Assembly: GCF_019097595.1 (NCBI RefSeq)
Contig: NC_080718.1
Location: forward strand, 11,192,657-11,256,656
DNA from: Hemibagrus wyckioides
Taxonomy: Eukaryota > Chordata > Actinopteri > Siluriformes > Bagridae
DNA length: 64,000 nucleotides
Reading direction: 5' to 3'
Made by a program: the position numbers and the translations under genes. Shown here one piece after another: positions 24,865 to 36,700 of this stretch (the first letter of the stretch is position 1; every line of letters starts with the position of its first letter). Below the pieces are notes generated by a model. It had not been told where the DNA came from. It saw only the letters and a program-made list of their open reading frames with translations, and searched no databases.

Positions 24865-26454
24865 TAGATGGAAAGAGGGAAAATGATGGAGAGAGGTATT
24901 ACAAAATAAGGGCGGTCGGTTAGCCCAGTCAGCCTTGCAGTGCTGGAGCTGCCATTAGCTAGAAGCGCAGGAATGAAGTGTTTACTCTCATTTCATCTCA
25001 GTTAAACCTTCAGTACATGATCGAATAAAAAATATGAAAACTAAACATGGCAGAAATGCGTATGCACAGCTTAAACCTGCTGTGAATTACTTCCCGTCTA
25101 TGTTTACTTTCCAGGAGGATTCGCGTTTAACTTCTACTACAAGATCTTCTTCTGCGAGTGATACAGCTGTGTAACCTGCACATGGATATCGCCATCTGGT
25201 GGCCAACTGTGGAATAGCGAAAAAGTCGTCGTCAATCCCTCCAGAGTTTTTTTTTTTTTTTTTTTGACTTTCTTGAATTGGAGAAATGGCAAGGACAGGA
25301 TTCTTCTTTTTAAACTCTTACCAGTGAAGACACATATGAAATTACTTTCTATGATAGCTATACTCATTATAATGGTCTGTGTGTATGGGTCATACCATAA
25401 ATATGTGAACATGGAGTTGAAATTAAATAATGAATATGAGCTTAAAGATGATTTGAATTCAAGACAAAGGGCTTGGATTTCAGGGTATGTTGTGGTGAGC
25501 AAGCTATCATCCATCGATCCATTGTCTATACCCGCTTTATTGCTAATTAGGGTCACGGGGATCTGCTGGAGCCTATCCCAGCACACATAGCGAAAGGAAG
25601 GGGTACAACCTGGACAGGTCACCAGTCCATCACAGGGCCACAAATATAGACGGACAACCACACACACTTACAATCATTCCTATGGGCAATTTAGAATTAC
25701 CAATCAACCTAATGTACATGTTTTTGGACTGTGGGAGGAAACCGGAGTAAACCCACGCAGGCACGGGGAGAACATGTAAACCCCACACAAAAAGGCCCCT
25801 GCCTGTTCGAACCCGGGATTCGAACCCAGTGTTAACCATTAAGCCACTGTGCTGCCCGCAAGCTATCATAAGGCTGAAAAATCACCAAACCCATCAGAGA
25901 TCTAGAGATCAACATCTTATTGACTGAGGAGACAAAGATCAACTTGTACCAGAGAAAAGGATGGAGACAGGAAGGAACTGCTCATGATACTAAGCATGCC
26001 ACCTCAAAATATTAGGTGTGCATAGCTGTGTGGTTTCAGAGTATTAAAATGTAATTTATTTTAGTTTGCTCATTTACTTTTGGTCAAACTAAAATAAAGG
26101 GTGGTGGTGATGGTATGATGGATGTAAAAGTGCCATATTTATGATATCCTTTTACCTGATTTGGACGTAAATACCCCTAAATTAAAGGTTAAAAAATTAA
26201 AGGTTATAAAGCTTAATGTCACTGCTACAGCAAAATGGTCAAAAGTTGGGAAATTAACATATGCCAGAAAAATAATTTATTTATTAATTACTGACTCCCA
26301 TTTTATGTTTTTCAGATCATTTAATAAATAAATCTACCACAGAAACAGAAACCAATGTTAAATAAACAATTTATTTTTCAAGTTAAGTAAACATCTCAAA
26401 ATATACTGTACCTCTGAAATCCTGTACAAAAGATTCTGAAATGTGAACCCTCGA
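24865..26454. other. Spacer: pomt2 promoter side and fusion-gene 3' flank
   Basis: The first 250 bases to the right of the pomt2 ATG should hold its promoter; no TATA box is evident. About 25505-25862 is a dispersed repeat. On the minus strand an AATAAA (tttatt at 26370-26375) lies about 80 nt past the stop of the fusion gene and is a good candidate polyadenylation signal for it. No gene is seen between. Confidence 0.55.
25505..25862 (-). mobile_element. Teleost dispersed repeat (LINE-tail-like)
   Basis: The sequence 'gggtcacggggatctgctgg' through 'ggactgtgggaggaaaccgg' and 'cacggggagaacatgtaaac' is a repeat found in most teleost genomes, probably the 3' part of an L2-like retrotransposon or a SINE derived from it. 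A more diverged copy lies at about 27000-27275, and a related one at 62560-62785. Family assignment is from memory of its general form only. Confidence 0.55.
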
Positions 26455-27745
26455 TTAAAACTCGAGTATGTGAGTGAGGGGTGCACTGCTGTTAAGGTAT
26501 AAAGTTTGCATGTTTCCGTAGACTCCGTGCCTGACGACCACTCCAGCCTCGGTGCACTTCGCTGATGCAGCAACCTTACTCTCGCACTGAGTGACGAATT
26601 GTTCATAGAAGTAAAGGCCTTTCCAGCTTTCAATGGCATCGTGGTGCTGCACAGTGTTGCCTTTAACTACACCAGTCATGGTGTCCTGGGGAATGATCAT
26701 CACACTTCCCGGAAGCTCCATGATGGATATGTGCCTGCCCGTGCTCACGGGAATGAACTCTGCATTGAGCAGGGTGTTTACTGTGAAGGACACATAACAG
26801 AAAACATTCGGGATGTCAGCTGAAGCCCCCTAAATACTGTACAACTCCAAGTGGCAAGATTCAGTATGAACCATCAAAACCATACTCTAATATGCGGATA
26901 TACAATAACCTTACACTCAGTAAAATACACTGATTTTAAAACCTTGTCATAAAATAAATGAACTGTCCCAGTGGTTCCTTACACTAGAGTAGTGCTTATT
27001 CATCACAAGGTCATGCCAAGCCTGGAGTCTATTCCAGGGGACACAGGGCATAAGGTATAGGACATCATGGACAGGGTGCCAAGAGCACACACACCTATTC
27101 GTAAACTACAGACAATTCAGAGATACCAGTCAGCCTACAATACAAGTCTTTAGACTGAGCGAGGAAACCCTTAAATCACAGGGAGAACTTGTGAACTGCA
27201 CACATGTCAGGGAGGCAGGAATCAAACCCCAAAACCCCAGAGAATCAACCACTAAGCCTCCATGCTCCCTGAAAAAAATGAGCGTTTCTGAACCTTCTGG
27301 ATTGATAAATGAGGGACAATGCTTGTGCACAAAAAAGGCAAAAGTTTAAAATACAGCCATTTTTAATTTGGTATATTATTAAGTGATACTGTCATTAATG
27401 TCATTATACTTACCCATTTTATGAACGATTTTCTCAGTAGCACCTTTATAAAAGCACACATAGATCACAATTCCATCACGAATCTGTAACAACGAGATCA
27501 GCAACATCATCAAGTGACTTAAAATGTTGAAGTGTACGTAGAAACTTAGTGTGAAAAGTTGTCAAAGCAGATAATAAAATACCTCGACCCATTCAGAGTC
27601 TGTGTCAGTTGTCTGAGGATTGACCTGCAGTAAGGCATGTGTGCACTGCTGAACCACAGTCCTGGCACTCAAGCTGCTGTTTCTCTGCTCGCGTGCTGAA
27701 CTCTCTAGTAGCTGATAAGAACCAATGGCACTGCTGAGAATTCCA
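26455..27745 (-). other. DTD2-like (ATD) domain of the fusion gene, 3 exons
   Basis: The last three exons (27583-27745, 27414-27483, 26455-26780) encode a full DTD2-like fold. The second and third are exactly as long as those of the true dtd2 (70 and 326 nt) with the same phases. Shared segments include TVVQQC-HA-LQV, the [11 protein letters not shown] strand, VNTLLN, LPGSV-I-PQ, AS-KC-EAG and H-LEF. In the first of these exons, 26 residues precede the homology and no in-frame ATG occurs, so it needs upstream coding exons. Two conserved active-site segments differ: PQAT-L-GG reads PQDT-M-TG, and the N-G-P motif reads S-A-P. Catalysis may be lost or changed. Confidence 0.85.
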
Positions 27746-30700
27746 CTGAAGGCAAGAGAGTAACGCAGATCAGTGTCAGGCTCTTTCAGCCAGAATACAC
27801 AGCCAATCAGAAGACAACTTGATGTTCTGTTACATCCTTATATTACTGAATGCATTTCAGATTTAGTTGTTGTGCAACGACCCAAACATTCTACATGTCA
27901 CTCTGTATGTAACCTTGTTATGATGTTAGTGTCTGAATGTTACAGTGTCTAATGTTACAATCTTTGAAAGCTAGTGTCAGAATGTTATAGTGTAAGAATG
28001 TTAGTGTCTGAATGTTACAGTCTTTGAAAGCTAGTGTCTGAATGTTACATTGCCTGAATGTTACAGTGTCTAATGTAACAGTGTCTGAATGTTACAGTGT
28101 CTGAATGTTACAGTGTCTAATGTAACAGTGTCAGAATGTTACAGTGTCTGAATGTTACAGTGTCTGAATGTTACAGTGTCTGAATGTTACCATGCCAGAA
28201 CGTTAGTGTTTGAATGTTAGTGTGTGAATGTTACATTGCCTGAATGTTAGTGTCTAATGTTACAGTGTGTGAATGTTACAGTGTCTGAATGTTAGTGTAA
28301 GAATGTTACAGTGTCTGAATGTTACAGTCTTTGAAAGCTAGTGTCTGAATGTTACATTGCCTGAATGTTACAGTGTCTAATGTAACAGTGTCTGAATGTT
28401 ACACTGTTTGAATGTTATAGTGTCTAATGTAACAGTGTCAGAATGTTACAGTGTCAGAATGTTACAGTGTCAGAATGTTACAGTGTCTGAATGTTACAGT
28501 GTCTGAATGTTACCATGCCAGAACGTTAGTGTTTGAATGTTAGTGTGTGAATGTTACATTGCCTGAATGTTACAGTGTCTAATGTTACAGTGTGTGAATG
28601 TTAGTGTCTGAATGTTATAGTGTAAGAATGTTAGTGTCTAAATGTTATAGTCTTTGAAAGCTAGTGTCTGAATGTTACATTGCCTGAATGTTACAGTGTC
28701 TAATGTAACAGTGTCTGAATGTTACAGTGTCAGAATGTTAGTGTCAGAATGTTACAGTGTAAGAATGTTACAGTGTGTGAATGTTAGTGTCTGAATGTTA
28801 CAATGTCTAATGTTACATTGCCTGAATGTTACAGTGTCTAATGTAACAGTGTCTGAATGTTACAGTGTCCAATGTAACAGTGTCTGAATGTTAGTGTGTG
28901 AATGTTACAGTGTGTGAATGTTACAGTATCTGAATGTTACAGTGTCTGAATGTTACCATGCCAGAATGTTACCATGCCAGAACGTTAGTGTTTGAATGTT
29001 AGGGTGTGAATGTTAAATTGCCTGAATGTTACAGTGTCTAATGTAACAGTGTCTGAATGTTAGTGTCAGAATGTTACAGTGTAAGAATGTTACAGTGTGT
29101 GAATGTTAGAATGTCTAATGTTACATTGCCTGAATGTTACAGTGTCTAATGTAACAGTGTCTGAATGTTACAGTGTCCAATGTAACAGTGTCTGAATGTT
29201 AGTGTGTGAATGTTACAGTGTGTGAATGTTACAGTGTCAGAATGTTAGTGTGTGAATGTTACAGTGTCTGAATTTTATAGTGTAAGAATGTTACAGTGTC
29301 TGAATGTTATAGTCTTTGAAAGCTAGTGTCTGAATGTTACATTGCCTGAATGTTAAAGTGTCTAATGTTACATTGCCTGAATGTTATTATTAAAGTGTAT
29401 AATGTTATATTGCCTGAATGTTATTATTAAAGTGTATAATGTTATATTGCCTGAATGTTATTATTAAAGTGTATAATGTTACATTGCCTGAATGTTATTA
29501 TTAAAGTGTATAATGTTACATTGCCTGAATGTTATTATTAAAGTGTATAATGTTATATTGCCTGAATGTTATTATTAAAGTGTCTAATGTTAAAGTGTCT
29601 AATGTTACAGTGTCTGAATGTTAAAGTGTCTAATGTTACATTGCCTGAATGTTATTATTAAAGTGTCTAATGTTACATTGCCTGAATGTTACAGTGTCTA
29701 ATGTTACAGTGTCTGAATGTTATAGTGTCTGAATGTTACAGTGTCTGAATGTTACAGTGTCTGAATGTTACAGTGTCTGAATATTACGGTGTCAGAATGT
29801 TATGGTCTTAGAATGTGACGGTGTTAGAATGTTACAGTGTCAGAGTGTTATGGTTTTAGAATGTTAGTGTCAGACTTTTACTGTCTTAGAATGTGGGGAT
29901 GTGGTAGCTTAGTGGTTAAGTCATTTGGACTACTGATCAGAAGGTTGTGAATTTGAATCCCAGGTCCACCATGCTGCCACTGCTGGGCCCCTGAGCAAGA
30001 CCCTTAACCCTCACTTGCTCAGTTGTATAAAATGAGATTAATGTTACTCGCTCTGGATAAGAAATGTAGAATGTAACGGTGTCAAAATTTTATGTTCTTA
30101 GAATGTTATGGTTTTAAAATATTACAATGTCAGAATGTTACAGTCTTAGAGTGTTACAGAATGTTACTTAGAATGTTTACCTTGCAACAGAGTTGGTTAG
30201 CCCAAGGATTCTTCCTTCGGCAGCAGTGTTGTTGTAAGGTTGAGTTGGAGTGAGGATCTCAGGCGTGGTGATGATTAGACATTGTGGGATAGCTAACTCT
30301 GTGATTGACAGCTGTAGGTCTTTTTCAGTTGTCAGAACACCATTTATCTGTGCTGGACTGATTCAAAGAAAAGAAATGCAACACAGCAATATGTCAGACA
30401 GAATTTTCATGCATGCAACAAAACATAAGAATACTACTACTAGTACTACAATAATAACAGTAATAATAATAACAGTGTTTTTTTTTGTGATTTTTGCTGC
30501 AAAAATATTTAATTATCCTGCAGCTTTTTTAGAATTTGTGAAATTTGTGTTAGTGCTGAAAATTGTGAAAAAAATTGGGTTTTTTGTGTGCATTCATTTC
30601 TGTGATCACAAAATCTCAAAATCCTGAAGGTACTGATAAAGAGAAACAACATATTTTCACTTTCTAAATTTTAGTATAAAACATTTTGCTGTATCACAAA

Positions 30701-33700
30701 TTTGCTGGTATTGAAGTCTGATTTTTGGTTGATGAATTCTAAAACACATTATTTAAGCTACCTGTTTTTATCCAACATATTCTCTAAATGCTCAGGGGGT
30801 GCTGGAGAGAAACCAGACTCTATGCCATGAGCTTTGTCAGAGCTGGAACACTGGAGGCAGCGCTGAATCCACAGAGCAACATCTGCCCTCATGGAGCCCC
30901 AGAAGAAGTGCTGAGAGATGAGCTTCAAACACTTCTCCAGCTCCAGGTGGTTCATGTCGTTGTGGTAGATGGTGAGAGTTGAGTGCACCTCCTCTCTGCT
31001 CCTGACCACCCTGCGCCTCCCGTGTTTCTGGGTGCCTCTGCCCGACAAATAGAAAAGGAAGCCGTCTGAAACGGATGGAAGTGATCTATTAGCACTTCAG
31101 AAAATGTCCAGAACCAGAAAAGAACAGGGTTCTGTAAGGTCTAATGCCTACATTTTAAAAGACACTACAATTTTATGCTTGGTATTACAGATCAACATTA
31201 TAAATATATCACTTTCCATTCTGTAATGTTTGCCCATTCTGAACCGTCACTACTTGTAACAGAATTACACTTCATGCTACTACATGTAACATACACTGAT
31301 CAGGCATAACATTATGACCACCTGCCTAATATTGTGTTGGTCCCCCTTTCGCTGCCAAAGCAGCTCTGACCCGTCAAGGCATGGACTCCACTAGATCCCT
31401 GAAGGTGTGCTGTGGTATCTGGCACCAAGATGTTAGCAGCAGATCCATTAGGTCCTGTAAGTTGCAATGTGGGGCCTCCAAGGGCCACACCTTACAACTT
31501 ACAGGACTTAAAAGACTTACAGGACTTGACTTAATGAATACTTTTGATAGACGCTGACCACTGCAGACCCTTGTCAAACTCGCTCAAATCCTTACACTTG
31601 CCCATTTTTCTATTTCTAACACATCAACTTTGAGGACAAAATGTTCACTTGCTGCCTAATATGTCCCACCCACTAACAGGTGCCATGATGAGGAGCTAAT
31701 CAGAGTTATTCACTTCACCTGTCAGTGTTCATAATGTTATGCCTGATCGGTGTATTAAGATATTGTTCATTACATTCTATTGTCTCTTTTCTTTCTTATT
31801 ATTATAATTATTTTTAACATAGGTTCTTAAATTAGTATATTTACATGCACAGTCTAGGAGGAGTGACAAGGTTTTCATTTCACTGCAAGTTGAATAATGT
31901 ATATCTCTATAACTGTGCACAAAATAAAAATCCTGAAATCTTGAATGCGTGAGGCCAATCCTCACTGTTGGATACGTACATGGATAATCACCTGTCTAGT
32001 GGTTATAGCATGTGAAATAAGTTAAGAAATTTAAGTGGGGAGGATTTATTTATTTTTGTGTTTTTTCCCATGATGTGGCGATCTTCTTCTTCTTCTTTCG
32101 GCTTTTCCCTTCAGGGGTCGCCACAGCGAATCATCTCTCTCCACCTATCCCTATCTTCTGCATCCTCAACACTTACACCCACTAGCTTCATTTATTACAT
32201 CCATATACCTCCTCTTTGGCCTTCCTCTTTTCCTCCTGCCTGGCAGCTCCATGTCCAACATTCTCCTACCAATATAGTCACTCTCCCTCCTCTGGACATG
32301 TCCAAAACATCTTAACCTGGCCTCTCTAACTTTGTCCCCCAAACGTCCAACATGAGCCGTCCCTCTGATGTACTCGTTCCTAATCCTGTCCAACCTTGTC
32401 ACTCCCAAAGAGAACCTCAATCTTCAGCTCTGCTACCTCCAGCTCTGACTCCTGTCTCTGTCTCTAAACCATACAGCATGGCCAGTCTCACCACTGTCCT
32501 GTACACCTTCCCCTTGATTCTTGCTGATATTTTTCTATCACACAGAACTCCCGACACCTTTCTCCACCCATTCCAACCTGCCTGCACTTGCTTCTTTACC
32601 TCTTTCCCACACTCTCCATTACTCTGGACTGTTGACCCCAAGTACTTAAACTCCTGTACCTTCTTCATCTTACTGTTCCACTTCCCTCCCTTTCAGTCAC
32701 ATCCCCTGATATGGCGATACATGATAAAATCATTTAAGATCACGTTTTTGCCATTGTTTATGTTTTTCTCTAAGCATGATCTAAATGGACTTGATAGTAT
32801 CCTTTGTATGTATATAGAGAGACTCAGTATAAAACTGTTTTCAATGTATATTTAGACTATGGAGTGCCCAGGCTGTCTATTTTTGATTATAACCTCCTGA
32901 TTTTGCTTTTGCAGAAACTGCAGTGTTTTGATCATCCAGAAAGATTTACAACAAAGGCAGAGTAATAAAATATTAATTTCTATTCAGTTGTATTAGACAC
33001 TCATTTTAATCAAAATGGCTTTTACGTTATCCAGAAAACATTATCCACTTCTAGCAAATAATATGAAAGAAGTAATAACAATTATCTATCATGTATTTAA
33101 CATGTTTTGGAAATGGAGGATTAATATAATATTCCTCTTCCTAGCTCTTACTTAAACAACTTATATTACATACAGTATATGAATTCTTCGGTATTTATCA
33201 AGAAATGCTAGGTAATCATAAATTTTAGATTTTTGTTAGTATTTGCCATTTGAATAAGAAATAACCTAGAGCTCAGTCTCACGTTTTTTTCCCTCCAAAT
33301 ATCAGTTAGCTGACTAAACATCTTATTTTAACAATCAGAGTCGTCACCATGGATGGAGAATCTTGAGCAGAGTCTCCTGAAGGTGTTTTTCTCCACAGAG
33401 GTGAGTCCGGGTGGATAGCCTTTCCCTTTCAAATATTTCTCAACTGCATCATATTTGGAGAAAAAAGCATGCTGGGTACTCGAGCCATCCGTCGCCTCTG
33501 AAGAACCACTCTTTTCAGGCATACCTTGAGAAGCATATTCCTTTTCCTGTAAAGAAACACCTGTGTACTCAATTAACTCACAAATGATGGAGAGTAAAGC
33601 TATGTTCACACATACAGTGACTGTATTGATGCAAGTTTCTAGTCGCTGTACTATGAAGTCGGTCTAACTACCGGTTGCTGTAGTAATAATGTTTGTCAGT

Positions 33701-36700
33701 GGGTGGAGCAACTAGCATTCCAAATCAATTTTCTTGCCGCTAAAACACTGAAACTTTCTGGAGAGAGATTTAGTATTTATGTAGAAAATTCAGCATATAG
33801 ACATGCATCATATCATATGAGATGAAGGAGAAGCAATGTGTGTTCTTTGTCACGAATCACTCCCTTTGGTTGTTGCTGCACCACGTAGCTCCATAATTAC
33901 ATAGAGTTCACTTTGTCTCGCCGCTGGACACGCCCACAATCTAGTCACCAACGGTCACTGTTGCTCATATCACTGGTCAGCAATTGTCGCCTGCTCTCAG
34001 TGACGATTTCTGGTCTCTTTGTCTCTGTGAGCCACTGCATGTATGAACGCTGCATAAGGCGGCTGAACATAACATTTTACATGGTTTTGGAGGACATTTT
34101 TGGAATAGTGTCTAATTCACGTATGGCCAATAAAAGCATTTCGACAATCTCTGCTGGCATTCTTTCCAGAATTGTAAAAAAGTAATTGGAATTCTCTGCT
34201 GGTTATTTCTTAAAATCTAACCGGACATCACACAGTGTGAGCATTGTCGTGATCTGATATATATATCAGGCCCTAGCAAAAATGCATTTAGCTGTATTTA
34301 AAAAATACTTTGTGTAGTTAGATTTCTCTCATCGTCCAATTTACTTTGTCCAGTTAGAGGTATAACATGCGAAACAGACCGAGTAGCGTAAACTACCTGT
34401 GAGGTGCAGAGGAGCAGGGTGGGGACTGCGTGAGGTTTGAGACAAACCGAGCCTCCTGAGTGCTCGAAGCAGTCCTCGGTGAAGTGAGTGGAACACACGA
34501 CAGACCTGGGCCGGGGTCGCCAGTTCATCCTGCGCAGGCTTCTGATCCACTGGTTAAGACGCTCAGGATCATCGAACGGAAATCTGTAGAAATACAGCAC
34601 AGGATGAAATGTTAAACATTAATAAACAGGATGTAAGGATGTGAGAAGGAAGAACAAGAACAAACAGCTCCTAAAAGTTTCAGCTGAAGACTCCAAGGTG
34701 GTGTGCATCTCGCTTTGTTTGTCTGCTAGTAGAGATTTCAGATTACACTGCTAGGTAGAGTGGAGGTCTATGTGTTTACATGCTTCTCTGATTAATAGGC
34801 TCTTAACCCAAAATCTCCCTGAGAAGATATGAGGAAGAAAACCTAAGCGGAACTAGAGTCAAATGGGAGACCATCCTCATCTTGGTGACACTGGATAGTG
34901 CGAATATACTTATTGCACTTAACAGCACCAAAATAATTGTAAAAAATAATAAATATGTGTGTAACATTGTACTCTCCATGCACATTTGTGATAATGTAAA
35001 ATAGAATGAAGTGAGTCTGAAACCAGACCAATGCTGTACAACACCACAGCATGTCCAGTATGAAGCAATCTAAATCTATTGAATTTTCCGAGCAGTAATA
35101 TAACGTCCTCTGTAAAGCCACTGCTGATCCTCACCGGTGAAATGTCAGACCCAGAGTCCTCTCCAAAGGCCCGTTGTAGTTATTGCAGCTGTAAACAGAA
35201 CACCGGTATTTTTGTGTCGATTCATCCATCTTCATGCAAAACTGGCAGTTTCCAATCCAGTCCTCTATGTCTCTGGTCATAGTGCCCCAGTAATAAAGCT
35301 CAGATATGGAGCTCAAACATCTGCTCATCCCAAAGTGTCCTCGTTTGTCATGGTGCTCCTTTAGCAGCTCAACCACCTCCTCTCTGTTTCGCAGAACTTT
35401 CCTGCGCTTGGAACCATGCCGATAGTACAGGACTCCATCTTAAAATAAAGTAAAAAATAGAATCAATTATTTTGACTAACAATCCAAGAATCTGACCACT
35501 TATAATAAGCCTTACAAACAAAATTTTACTAGTTTTGTGTGTAAATATAAATGTATTTTAAATCAAAGATACTTTTCCACTTTATCAAACCTCTGGAAGC
35601 TCATTGTTTAGACGGGGAAAAAAAGACTATTATTTCAAAAATAAACCATCTTCTTCATTTTGCAAATTTACTCCGGATACTCTGCTGTATCCTCAGCTTC
35701 TGACAAAAGTTGCACTCGTTTCTTATGTACACATAATACATACATACAGCAAAAGAAGCAAATGAAACCTTCTGCCTTCACTATCAACCTCAGCTCAGGT
35801 GAGAAAAAGTATTTGCCCCCTATTTTTCCATATCTGTCAAACTAAATGATTTCGGCTCCTCAAAATGCTTTTTAAAAGCTTCTACAACACCTACTTATAT
35901 GCAAATGTAATTGCCCCCTAAACTTAATAACCAGTTGTGCTGCAACCCATGCTTCAGATAACCACTCTTTCAAGGGGGCATTTACTTTTTCACACAGTGC
36001 CAGTTAGTGTTAACTTATTTCCTCCAATAAATGCAACAAGCACTTGATCTAATGAGCCAAATCATCTTTGAAAGCAGCTCAGCCACTGCAGCATGTTAGG
36101 TACCGTATCACTTCCAACTTTTATTACAGTGCTATGCACGCGTATGTGCTTACCTTGAAGAAAAAAGCGTTTAGCACATCTCCTGACCATGTACCTTGTG
36201 CAGTAGGGCGTACTGCTGTACACTCCCGTACGTAGGTACTTCTCCAACGCATCATATCTTCTGAAATAAGGCTCAGACTTGGAGCTCAGAAGGCTCACTT
36301 TGCTCTTCACATCACTTCCCCTCGTGTTGTTCTGCATGGAGGAATCTCTGAAATAAGGATGCTCCACATGGACCACGTCCTCATCGACAGACTGATCTAC
36401 AAACTTTGTTTCATCTCCGGATTCCATGGAGAGAGCATCCAAGTATTCACTGCTGTCCTGTTTCAAAAGAAAAACAATATTTGCTGGAATCAACACTACA
36501 ATACCCATCAGTCCCAGCGCAACACATGTTCACGTTACATGCCCCAATGATCACTTACACTTGTTACCCCTAACAAGCGGCCTTACTTAAATTCTGTTTT
36601 ATTGTATATTTCATTATTTTTCAATATTTTGTTGTTGCCCTTTATGGAGTTTGTTGCGTGTCCCATAGCCTCACTCATAGTCTTTGCTTTTGCCTTATAG

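Noticed and set aside
25264..25590. Open frame with a hydrophobic stretch (108 codons)
   Set aside because: It begins in a poly-T run, reads into a dispersed repeat, has a longer overlapping shadow on the other strand, and resembles nothing known.
26455..26793. DTD2-like exon as a stand-alone gene starting at an internal methionine
   Set aside because: The in-frame codons before the VNTLLN segment are intron (an AG acceptor lies at 26781-26782), and upstream DTD2-like exons with matching phases exist.
27890..30170. Regular short repeats resembling a CRISPR array
   Set aside because: The units are contiguous 16-bp tandem variants without unique spacers, and the genome is eukaryotic; it is a minisatellite.
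32352..32855. 167-codon plus-strand open frame
   Set aside because: It is antisense to a LINE reverse-transcriptase tail whose minus-strand frames carry the recognisable motifs.
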